NCBI RefSeq assembly: GCF_042100115.1
Contig: NC_091274.1
Span: 2,976,001 to 3,040,000 of the forward strand
Origin: Alternaria dauci
Lineage: Eukaryota > Ascomycota > Dothideomycetes > Pleosporales > Pleosporaceae
Length of the DNA: 64,000 nt
Direction of reading: 5' to 3'
Position numbers and translations under genes: made by a program. Of the stretch, positions 44,104 to 54,549 are shown one piece after another; position 1 is the first letter of the stretch, and every line of letters begins with the position of its first letter. Below the pieces are notes generated by a model. The model saw nothing but the letters and a program-made list of their open reading frames with translations. It was not told the origin of the DNA and ran no database searches.

Positions 44104-45373
44104 TCAACAAACAAACCCACTCCAAACCGCCGCCACCTCCTCACACCTATCAACCCCACCCTTACAAAACAAATCCGCCGTAAACGGAAACCCCTCATAC
44201 CAACACGTACACATCTTCCCCAACCTCTCCTCATCCGTCATCGCAACAGGCGGCGCCACTACCTCATTCGTTTCCATCTGCGCCTGTTCGACCGACGTGG
44301 CGACGCGCCAGTAGCTCGTTGCGTTGTAGTCCGTGCACCTAAGGGCGCCGAGAGCGGTGGAGTCTGTGAGCCAGGGGAGGTGGGAGGGGCGGTTAGAGGG
44401 CGCGGTGGAGACGCCGTAGAGGCGGTCGTTTAGGCGGAGGGTGCCGCCGTGGCGGGTGGTGACGGTGGTGTCGCACTGGGGTGTGGGGGTTAGTACTTAC
44501 TTGCACTGCGTTGGCGAATGGGGGGATAGGGTGAGTTTATCGGAAGGGGTTGCTTACGCCTCGTATGATTTCTTTGTATGTCAGTGCGCAGTGGGAGATT
44601 TTGTCTTCGTTGGTGGCGCCTTCGAAGAAACGTCTGGCGCTTCGGGGCTGGATGACAGTTGCTGGGTCGGCGACGGCAAAGAAACCGAGATGGGTTTCGG
44701 TGCTGACCTGCGTGAGATTGTATTCTCTGCTAGCGTTGTGGAAATGAGACGTGTCTCGGACGGTGGGTGGGATGGGAGTTGCATCGTCCCAGTTATTGAT
44801 GATGTCTTCGCAAAAGGTCGTGGCGAGATCGACTGCTTCGTTTCCATTGAAGTCTATGGCGTGAGGGTGTTGACTTGGATCTTGGGCGAAGCATGTTCGG
44901 TTGTGGGTTGCATCGGCGTTCCACTGCTCTTTTACCCAAGCATCGGTAAAAGCCTGAGTCCATGCGTTTACCTTATTATTTGCGGAGTTCACAGGAACAT
45001 TTCGGACGAACGTTGCCCTTGTTATATCAGCCTTTCGTTCCGGAGGAAGCCTGTTCTCTGCGTCAAAAACATCTTTATCAGGTTGCAGTCGGGACGCTTG
45101 GTAGATTGGTTGGAAGAGCAAGAGCATTTGGAACGACTCAGTCACTTGGACTGGCGACTCTGAGGGCTGAGGGATTGGTTGTGCAGAGGTCTGGGGAACT
45201 GCTGAAGAGACGGCCAAAGAGCTGGCTGGAGAAGCCGTCGAGGCCAACTGGGAGGAACTTTGAGCGTCGGCGTTGGCAATCAAAGAGATCACCACCATGA
45301 TAAGGAGGGCGAGGCTGTTGAGTGAAGTAGTGGATATGCCGAGACTGTGGACGTTTTTCACGGTGCTGAACAT
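44104..45373 (-). CDS. Secreted or membrane-anchored Cys-containing protein, hypothetical
   Basis: Two exons, 44558-45373 and 44104-44475, phase-0 intron of 82 bp (GTAAGC...CCCCAG); 395 aa from the first ATG. A hydrophobic segment at about 21-38 (LNSLALLIMVVISLIANADA) is a signal peptide or anchor. A Ser/Pro/Gln-rich linker (38-78) follows, then a globular part with spaced cysteines: NRTCF, TFCEDI, SHCALTY, RGCDTT, RCTDYN, KMCTCWYEGF, LFCKGG, RCEEV and a final FVC. At least three N-glycosylation sequons are present. I do not recognise the domain; the pattern suits an extracellular disulfide-rich protein. Confidence 0.65.
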
Positions 45374-45595
45374 GTTAGAAAGGCAAGTGGTGGTGGTCAA
45401 ATAGCTGTAAACTGGTATGGAGTGACTTTGCTGTTCGGTACCTGAGTGATGGTATCTATCGAAAAGAGGTAGTAGAGGGAGGAAAGACTTTGCAGTGCGA
45501 GATCTTGTACTCAGCGATGACTATTTCGTAGGACGTGGCCGAACGCTCCCCGTCATACAGAAGCCATCATGACTGTCCGTAAGCTAAGAGGTGAT

Positions 45596-47027
45596 TCACA
45601 CATTCCATCCATCCCAAGTCGCATAGATCTGCTTGAGACGGGCATGTTCATCTGGACCACTGAAGATCGAGTCAATCGCCCGCTCACATAGTGATCTGAT
45701 GTCGTTCCGACTCAGATTAAAGTGCTGTGCTGCAAGATAGTACTCCTGCGAGAGAGGACTGCAAAAGACACCAACATCATCAGTCTGCAACGCGTCAGTC
45801 ATTCCCAGAACATCACACTTCCCGAGACAGCACGTACGCTCAGTGCAACCGGGACACTGGTCTGCCGCCACATTCCAAAGTGGTGGTCCGAGTAAGTACC
45901 CGTGATCATCTTGGCATGAACATTGCAGCTGAGGCACAGCTCCACGCCGACATGTTGCTGCTCGATCATGTTCCGAAACTCTTCTTTGACATGTATGACG
46001 TGGCCGATTCTGTCGGGCTGCCATGACAGCAGCGTCTGCAGCTCCAGGTCTGAAGACGAAGGCTCGCTCTCGGCAAAGTGCAGCGTGATCTTCAGCCCTG
46101 CAGCTTTTGCTCGCGCGAAGCTGGCGCCGAAGATGCGCACGTCGCCTTTTGCTGGGTCGCCGCAGAGATCGACGCCAACGACTCCGGCGGACTGGTGCTT
46201 GATGGCGAGATCGATGACCTCTTCTGCTTCGGCGACGGTGTTGCGACGGTCGATGGACAATATCAGGAAAGCTCGCATCGTGTTATTAGCGTCGTCATTG
46301 TGGGCTTTTAGTATATCCAAGATGGTCTTCACGTAGTCTTCCTTGGTTACATTCTCCGCAGGAACCGCTCTTGGGGTCGTTCGAAGCTCGACATAGACGA
46401 CACCATCCTCCTGAAAGTCTTGCAGCACAGCCTTGGTTGAATACCTGGCTCGATCAACCACAGCTCGCCACACACGCTTACTCTAAACGTACTGGATACT
46501 GGGCAGGTCGCTGCAGAGGCGATATATGTACGAGGAAAACAGCGGAAAGAACCTAATACAGCTGTCAGACGTCTGCCAAAGCCATTGGCGTTGGTGGGCC
46601 AGTTTCTGGGACGACAAGCGGGCATTTGTCAGGAGAATATTGGCTACGACGTCGCTTGCAGGCTAAGTTGCTCGATCGTCATGACCAACGACACGCCGGC
46701 GTTACAGCGATAAATCCGGCAAACAGGCAAATCACATGACGCGAGGCCTACGTTTTAATATCGTAGTCGACCTTTCCCGTGGGAATGGCTTCCAAAGGAT
46801 CCTGCACGTCGAGAGCAGGCTGGCGCGCCTTCTTTGTCTCCCAGATGTGGTGCAGGCACTCGCGACTGATGCTGCCGGTCAAGTGGGCGTGGAGCTGAGT
46901 CGCGGGATTAGCAATGCAGCGAGCGGAAGTCTGAGCGCGGCTTGGCGCTTTGACGCGGAACCAAGGAGGTTGGAGGGCGTACCTCAATCTTGGGCAGGCC
47001 CTTTGCGAAGAGGGAGTCGACAGCCAT
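45596..47027 (-). CDS. Adenosine-deaminase-like protein (ADAL/MAPDA, N6-methyl-AMP deaminase family)
   Basis: Five exons: 46983-47027, 46752-46894, 46493-46552, 45838-46444 and 45596-45784; 347 aa, the normal length for ADAL. It starts MAVDSLFAKGLPKIE and continues LHAHLTGSI with the metal-binding HxH at residues 17 and 19. Next come VVYVELRTTPR, GVDLCGDP, LHFAESE (catalytic Glu), RIGHVIH and VALSTDDVGVF (metal-binding Asp). ADAL enzymes remove methylamine from N6-methyl-AMP, detoxifying products of m6A-RNA breakdown; classical adenosine or adenine deaminases are the alternative. The KIELHAHLTGSI start and short length favour ADAL. Cytosolic. Divergent from the Gbeta gene. Confidence 0.88.
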
Positions 47028-47756
47028 GAGGAGAGGAGCAGTGCGGTATTGGTGGCGTGGGCGACGGTTCTCGAAGCGACAATGGAACGATGAATAGACT
47101 TTTGGGCCGGGCAGGACGTGAGGCCTTTGCGGTATAGCGGCGGACGCGGGTCATTGGGGCTCCCCGCCGCTGATTCGCCGGCTGCTCGGCTGCCCCAAAG
47201 GAGGAGGTGCGCTGCAGGAGATTGCAGAGGGCGCCTTCTTCGTCAGGAGGAGCGACAACATGCCCGGTAGCGTCGCGTCGACTAAGCAAACAAACACCCA
47301 CGTCGACAACTCCAAAGCCTCCCCGGGTGCAGTCACGTTGGCAGCAATTCACTCGCTCGACACCTTGCATTCCACTTTCCGTGGTGGTGGTGCTGCAGAC
47401 GCATTCTCTGCCGGAGCAAGGCCCTTGATCTCCAGCGCTCGGCTAGACCAAGCTAAGCTCACCCCCGGGCCGCTCCTGTACCTCACTCATCTCCAGAGCA
47501 CTCGCAACCTTTCCCATCCTCAAGCCCGCCCCCCACGACCGTTTGCCTGCCGCCGCTGTCCTCGTTGCGCCAGCCATTGCATCTGCTCTGCGCGCCTGTA
47601 TCGCCATTGCTGCTTGTCGCTCGCTCCTCCCGCCGCCTCTCCCCCCTCCGTTCCGGCTGTCGCGCTCCCTAGGAGGCCCCTGGATTCGCCTGCCTCGCCG
47701 TCTCGCGCCTCTCGCGACGTGCTCCTCTCCACCCGGCACCGGCACCACCTGGCTCC
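47028..47756. other. Divergent promoter region of ADAL-like and Gbeta genes
   Basis: About 730 bp, very C-rich on the plus strand towards 47757 (the Gbeta leader). No repeat or second gene is supported. Confidence 0.45.
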
Positions 47757-49063
47757 ATGGCCGATATGAACCAAGAAACCATCCAGCAAAAGATCCAGCT
47801 CGCCCGACGCGACGCTGAGGCGCTCAAGGACAGGATAAAGCGCAAGAAGGATGAGCTGGCTGACACGACCCGTATGTTCTTTTTCCGCCCGCCTGCCACA
47901 CCGCACCGCACCGCTCCCGCTCCCTCGTAGCCGGCTAACACGATGCGCAGTTCGCGATGTCGCTAGAGACCGCGTCGAGGCCCTGCCGCGCCTCACCATG
48001 AAGACGAAGCGCACCCTCAAGGGCCATCTGGCCAAAATCTACGCCATGCACTGGTCCACGGACCGCAGACACCTCGTCTCCGCCTCGCAGGACGGCAAGC
48101 TCATCATCTGGGACGCCTACACGACCAACAAGGTCCACGCCATCCCCCTGCGCTCCTCGTGGGTCATGACGTGCGCCTACTCGCCCTCGGGCAACTACGT
48201 CGCCTGCGGTGGTCTCGACAACATCTGCTCCATCTACAACCTGTCGGCCCGCGAAGGCCCAACCCGTGTCGCGCGCGAGCTCTCCGGCCACTCGGGCTAC
48301 CTCAGCTGCTGCAGATTCATCTCCGACAAGCGCATCCTCACATCGTCGGGTGACATGACGTGCGTGCTATGGGATCTCGAGACGGGCTCAAAGGTACACG
48401 AATTTGCCGACCATCTCGGCGACGTCATGAGCTTGAGCATCAACCCGCTCGACCACAACCAATTCGTCTCTGGTGCTTGCGACGCCTTCGCCAAGCTGTG
48501 GGATATCAGACAGCAAAAGTGCGTCCAGACTTTTGCCGCGCACGACTCGGATATCAATGCCATCCAATTCTTCCCCAACGGCAACGCGTTCGGTACCGGT
48601 TCCGACGATGCTTCTTGCCGTCTGTTTGATATCCGCGCCGACCGCGAGCTTGCGTCATACCAGGTACGTCGAATGATGTGATGGACACGTCAGCTGTCCA
48701 GTTTGCTAATGTGTGCGATGATAGATTCCCGAGCCAGTTTGCGGTATCACATCCGTGGCCTTTTCCGTCTCTGGAAGATTGCTATTCGCAGGTTACGACG
48801 ACTTTGAGTGCAAGGTAAGCATAGCGATATGTCTATGAATTCACAATCTGACAATACCCAGGTTTGGGATGTACTTCGCGGCGAACGCGTCGGCACATTG
48901 CAAGGACACGACAACCGCGTCAGCTGTCTCGGTGTCAGCAACGATGCGCTTAGTCTATGCACTGGTTCATGGGACTCGATGGTACGCAGTTTCCTTCTTT
49001 CTCCCCGTTTACACATTGCAATACAGACGGCTAACTTGTCTCTAGCTGCGCATCTGGGCATAA
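47757..49063 (+). CDS. Heterotrimeric G-protein beta subunit
   Basis: Five exons: 47757-47871, 47951-48663, 48725-48814, 48862-48981 and 49046-49063; 351 aa. It begins with the coiled-coil helix that pairs with Ggamma ([29 protein letters not shown]), then seven WD repeats, for example [33 protein letters not shown] and [27 protein letters not shown]. The last exon is only 18 nt and encodes LRIWA-stop. This is the standard fungal Gbeta (SfaD/Gpb1 class), acting with Ggamma and Galpha at the plasma membrane in mating, sporulation, cAMP signalling and virulence. No unusual residue seen. A phosducin-like gene lies 3.7 kb downstream on the same strand. Confidence 0.97.
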
Positions 49064-52000
49064 GTGCCGTTAGCTCTTTCCTCTCACAAACTACGAACGC
49101 CCATGTAACGACGCCAATCCGAACGTGTGCGCCCCTACTACTACTATCACTCCTCTGTAATATTGGCAAGCTACACCTACCTACACCTACCTACGACAGC
49201 GATCTTCCCAAACCTTTTCCTGGCAAAAATACCATACCCCCTTTGCTTTTGCTGCCATCTCCCATCCGTTTTGGGAGGGAGAGAAATTGGAGCTGCTGCT
49301 GTTGCTGCCTGCCGAGACCAACCAACTTTTTTAAGAATATAATACTCACTCTCATACACAAACACACACACACATACACGTTCTGTTGGGATGTTGGAAA
49401 GGAAACGGCATTTCGGTTGTGTGGGGCTACGGTTGCGGGTTTTGCTGCTTCTCTCTTTTGAACTGATGTCCTTGTCCTTGTCCTTGTCCTCTCAGGCGCG
49501 CCCGGATGAAATGTGTGTGTTTTTATCTCCACCTCCCCCCCTACCGCCGTTTTTTTTTCCAAATACCAATTGGGTTCTTCTCGATATACTATTCCTCATC
49601 CTCATCCTCATCCTCCTCATCCTCCTCATCCTCCTCCGCTTCTTTGTTATGGTCTTTCTGAACCCCGATGAAAGACTGTACTTCTTCTTCTTACCTTTTG
49701 TTTTTTTTGTGTTCTTTTTTGTATCATGTCTGGGCTGGTTTGGTTGGTTGGTTGGTTGGAGGCTGGGTTGGAGGGTTTGGTTTGGTATGGTTCGGTGATG
49801 GGGAAATGTTATAACTGCCAGTAGCAAGCACGGATTTTATCCTTTTTACTTTCCACAACTGGGTCTATGAGTTCGATATGTGTGTGTGTGTGTGTTTTCT
49901 TTTGGCGTTGTTTGCTGCCATGGAAAAGGAAGATGTGGGGGTGGGGGTTGTCTTTTCGCTTGCGACTTGCCGAGAAGATGTGGAGAGGATAGGACGGATG
50001 CAAGATTAGTGAGTGGGTTGGTGGATGGCAAAGACGGGTAATGGGCTTTTGGGCGCTTTGTGGGAGACTCTTATGTGTATGATTTTGATGGGGCTTGTGT
50101 GGGATGATGGAGGAATGGTGGTCAGCGAGTTATATATGTATATCTCTCTCTATTTAAATATACATTTTTTGGAGTTTAGTAAACAGATGAGGCTGTTGTG
50201 GTGCGTAATGTAGTGAGATGGTAATTTACACGAATGATCTTGGCTAAAGTGCTTCAACGGTGTTTCCTTGTACTGGAGGTAAGCTGAGAGATTTTAGTTA
50301 GTGTTTGTGATAAGGCCTTGAGCTAATACTGTTACTACAACTGCTATATACCTCTCTCTCTTTAGACAGGGAAACGCTTTTGCATGACATTACTGTGACG
50401 ACGTGTTGCTTCTTTTTCTTTTGTTCCTCATTTCTAGACCTGGTCATGTCTCGAGCGTTTGCGCGCTGGCCAGGCTTGGTTCCGAAGAGAAAAGGATGAT
50501 CTCTGTCCAGGCTCAGCTGAGATGGGGAAGCAATAAGGAAAGAAGGAAATACGTCTCCAACGTTGCGAGCATCTAGATCTGCTGGTGGGCGCCACTGCTG
50601 AGTGTGCCGCATGACGGGTAATCTTGCCATGTCTGGAGTGGGTGGGAGAGGTCTCATGTCTACTATGGATATAGGATGCCATTCACTTTGCGCGCTTTGT
50701 CTCAGTCTGAACCTACGCCGCTGTTGTGGAACAAGGACAACGTAGATTGCTACACCTTGGACATGTCGAGCGCTCCGATCAGGTCACTCTGGCCAAGAAG
50801 GAATTACGCCCAACGTTCCGTACTTCCCGGTCTTGTCGTCACCGTCCAAAAGTCATGCCATGCGGCGCTCTACGCGGTAACAATTCAAGCTGGTCATATC
50901 AGGCTCACATCAGGCGGGTGCTGGACATGCCACCTCTCAGTAATCCCATCCACACCTTTCACGCCCCCAGCAAGCCACCGTCGACCCGAAACGCGGGGAA
51001 CCTCCTCTCCATGCTGTCGCTTCTAGGCCTCATCGCAACCATCATGCCGCGCTCTACGCAGTACCGCTTTGTTTTTTGCGATTCCAGCCGAGCAGGCTTA
51101 CAGTATCCTGTCACCTGTGCGAGGCATTAACAGCACCAGGCTGATTATGTCTGCTAGGATACCCGCCGTTTGCAAATATACAAGTTAGTGCAAGCATACC
51201 GTTATGCTATAGGGCCCAGTATCAGGTATAGCCTGGGCACATTCAATGGGGTCGATTCGGATGTCACTCCGAGAGCGGTCAAGGCAGGCGCTTGGAGCTT
51301 ATTGCGATGACAGTGACGTGACGGGCTGTTAACGTTCATCGCGAGGCGGGTGATGATCTTCGATTGCGCCGAAGGGCTGGCCGAGCGACGAGCGTGCTTC
51401 TGACTTGGTTTTCAGGGGGTGGGCGCAGGAGCCATGTGTATCGGTACGGATCGGTCGTATTTTGGAGCACGTGGCCATGCAGACGTCCATTGTTGAAAAT
51501 AGAATGATGATAGCTGGGGCGTGTTAATGCCAAGGAAATAGCATTAAATTTCCCCTTTGGACGGAAATTCGATGAATAGAAGCATCCTTCCTGGCAGGAC
51601 CGTGGCATTAACGTGCTCAGCTATGAGCGCCCCCAGTCTTAGCTGTAGTGCATGGCAGCTGGACCCTGAATTCGCAAAGAAAGCAGAGGAAGCGCCTCAG
51701 CCGACGCAGGAGTCAGTCGGAGAATAAAAAAACACATCATGACTACTGCTTCTAGAAGCAATCATGGAAGGAATCCTTTGCATGCGATGCGACCAGGGTG
51801 GGACTCAGACCAGGGATATGGCCGGGACGAGAAGATCAAACAAGACCGAAGGCGACGACGTTGGCCAACCCCTTTCAACGCGCGTGTTGCATGACAGCTG
51901 CTGCCTCGAGGAGAATGAAACAGCCAGAGCCAGTTGCATCGGCAGACTTGCGAGGTCGCTGTACCCGAAGACACGCACGACGAGGCCAGGGCAATCTGGA

Positions 52001-52718
52001 GCTGCGACATGTCAAGGTATCGAACGAGGCGTGTAGCAAGAGAGTTGGGCATGGTGTTTCAGCAGCAGCCAGGCTTTGGAAGCCATGGGCGCGCCACCCG
52101 CCGCGCCTCGATTGGGCGGTGTAGGCCAGGCGAGCGTGTTTCGAAGTCGAGCGTCCTGTTTCATGAGGCCGCCGTGCCTCTGCCCCATTGCCAATCGAAG
52201 ACGGCTGCTAGACCCATAGCGGCATCGAGTGCATCGCGAGTAGTACCGGTCAGCATCAGCCCTAAGCCCTAAAACAGGCACAAGCACGCCCATCCCTACC
52301 CACGGCACCGCATCGACCACGTTATCCACGTAACGCACGATATCGTCGTCGAGGCCGCCTCTCACCAATCCCAACGTCGCCCTCAGCGCGCACAGCCAAT
52401 TACGCGCCTGAAACCCACGAAAATAGCCCTTGCAGCTTGAGAGGAGCCAGGCGCCAAGCCCCGCACACTAGCTGGAAATCCCCATCATCCCAGGTCCGAC
52501 CGACCGACACGACACCGACCCCAAACCCGAACCACCGTGAACCTTGCAACGCAACGACTCCCTTTCCTTTTTTCGCACCCTGCCCAACGCGTCGTCGCAC
52601 ACAGACACATCTTCCCTGCCAGCTGACACCTGCCCGTTCTCCACACCCACCGACAAAACATATATCAGCCCCCCATCCCATCCTCGAAATCCCGCTTCTT
52701 TTTCCTTTCTTTCCCGTC
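49064..52718. other. 3.7-kb intergenic region with simple repeats
   Basis: The first 0.9 kb after the Gbeta stop is a mosaic of simple repeats: CTACTA and TACACCTACC runs near 49135-49195, CA-rich at 49360-49380, TCCTTG x3 at 49469-49490, CCTCAT-type at 49594-49637, GGTT runs at 49740-49760, and (TG)8 near 49879-49894. From 50.2 to 52.7 kb the sequence is ordinary; open frames there (for example minus 50298-50657 and minus 52012-52374) lack supporting features. No RNA gene seen. Confidence 0.5.
49594..49637. repeat. CCTCAT/CCTCCT hexanucleotide repeat
   Basis: Imperfect CCTCAT and CCTCCT units in tandem in the 3' flank of the Gbeta gene. Confidence 0.8.
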
Positions 52719-53695
52719 ATGACGACTACAGCCGCACAAGACGAATTCAACGACCTGATCCGCAGAAACGAAGACCTCGGCGACCGCAACCCGCATCCCG
52801 AAGACATTGACCGCGACTCTGACATCAGCGAGCCTGAATCTCCCGGTGCCGCAAACGACTACCTAGAACAGGTCGATACAGACGACGAACTCGATATCCC
52901 CGCAGACATGCGCGCAAACTACTACATGCCGAACCTCCGTTCGGAAGCCAACACGGGACCCAAGGGCGTCATTGCGGATGCGCAGGCGTTTGAGCAGGCA
53001 AAGAAGCAGGCCCGCCGCTTCACGTGGAAGAGTAAGAATGCGGTGCAGCAGCCGGCGCAGTATAATGTTAGTGCGTACCGGGACGAGAAGAATGCGTCGT
53101 CGTCGGGGAGCGAGGATGATATGGATGAGGGGTTCATGAGGCAGTGGCGTGAGGCGAGGCTCAAGGAGCTGCAGAATGTGGGCGAGCGGATACGGTCGCG
53201 GACGAACAGTCCGAGTCGCCGGATTTATGGCGGCATGCCGCTGGTGGATGGTGAGGGGTATTTGGATGCCGTGGATAAGACGGCGTCGGGGACCGTGGTT
53301 GTCGTCTTCATCTGCAACTCTGACGTACGTTTTCAGTTCTACTCTATTCCTCTCTTGATGAAATTTATACTGACGATCCTTCTAGCCCCGCGCGAGTGTA
53401 TCCAAACTCTATGAGTCGGTCATGCACGACGTCGCCAAACGCAACGACACCGTCCGCTTTGTCAAGATGTACAACGACGACGCTGAGATTGAGGACACGG
53501 GTGTGCCTGCTGTACTGGCGTACAAAGGCGGCGATAAGTTTGCGGACATTATTCCGCTTAAGAATGCACTGCCGGCGGACAGCGAGTTGAGTGCGGTGGC
53601 GCTTGAGACATTGTTCAGACAGTGAGTCTTCTCCCTTCCATCCGAACCACGCATGCATAGATTTACTAACATTTTCTAGACACCGCATCCTCTGA
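52719..53695 (+). CDS. Phosducin-like protein
   Basis: Three exons: 52719-53324, 53386-53621 and 53680-53695; 285 aa. The N-terminal 190 residues are acidic and helical (EFNDLIRRNEDLGDRN, ELDIPADMRANYYMPN, TGPKGVIADAQAFEQAKKQ), with the GPKGVI motif expected in the Gbeta-contacting part. The C-terminal half is a thioredoxin fold: VVVVFICNSD, SKLYESVMHDVAKRNDTVRFVKM, DTGVPAVLAYKGGDKFADIIPL. The last exon is 16 nt (HRIL-stop). Phosducin-like proteins act with the CCT chaperonin to fold Gbeta and assemble Gbeta-gamma in the cytosol; fungal BDM-1/PhnA is required for Gbeta function. It lies near the Gbeta gene on the same strand. Confidence 0.93.
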
Positions 53696-54549
53696 GCTCC
53701 ATCTCCAGATCACGACATTTTCCTACTTAATCACCTCACAGCCGTGATACTCATCTCGCGGTCTCTCGTCACTGTTTCACCTCGGTCAGATATCCGGCGC
53801 TACGATGTCATCGCGTCACTATCAAACCTTCTCCGACCCTGGTAGTTTCAGCACGGTACAGCAATGCTTGCCCAGGCCCCCTGCCTTCATCTCACTCCGA
53901 CGTGACGGCAGCATGTTCGCTGCGCAGCTTGTTGCAGCGATGACCCTCATCTCTGTTATGTCTTATTATATTTTAGCGACGCGGTATTGTTTATATGCAT
54001 TGGGTTGCTGCACACAGTACATGGTGCATTTGCGCCGTGTCTGGCGTTTTGGATTAGATTGGTTGGCCGCAGGGCTTCTTGTTCATGAGAAGACTGTGGC
54101 TGCGATCAAGGGTGCTGATAGATACCCAATATGATGTTCGTTTTGTTCCGAGATTAATTCTCGACGCTTTATGTTGTTCTCTTCTGTGCTTGGATGTTGA
54201 TGTGCGGTGTGCGCTTTCTGGTCTTTGTGTTCGACGTCGTCTTCTACACTACATCTTCTCTGCTATTATTGCCGCTCCGTCGTTCTTTCCACTATCAATA
54301 GTCATCCTCGGTTATTTTCCGGCTTGAATTTGCCCATGTCGGATGCGGATGCGGATGCAGAAGTGGGTTTGTTACTGTGCCACACGAGCGACTCGCTCAA
54401 CGGGCGTCTAGTAAGCGCCTGTCCCGCTCAGTATGGTTCTTGGGCGATCATGCCTCACTGAATATGTAAGTAATTGCGTATAAGTACTCATCAGATTGAG
54501 AAGGGATTGTTGCATTGCATCTCATCTCTCCTTCTCCAAGTGTATAATC
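53696..54549. other. Intergenic region
   Basis: About 850 bp; a 109-codon plus frame with a hydrophobic stretch (53805-54134) lies directly in the expected 3' UTR and promoter and is not called. No repeat of note apart from a GGATGC triple near 54340-54357. Confidence 0.4.

Noticed and set aside
52012..52374. 120-codon minus-strand frame with a coherent-looking start (DDDIVRYVDNVVDAVPWVGMG)
   Set aside because: No ATG start, no downstream continuation, no domain recognised; overlaps the phosducin-like promoter.
53805..54134. 109-codon plus frame with a possible membrane segment
   Set aside because: Begins 110 bp after the phosducin-like stop and ends before the HET gene; composition unremarkable, probably UTR.
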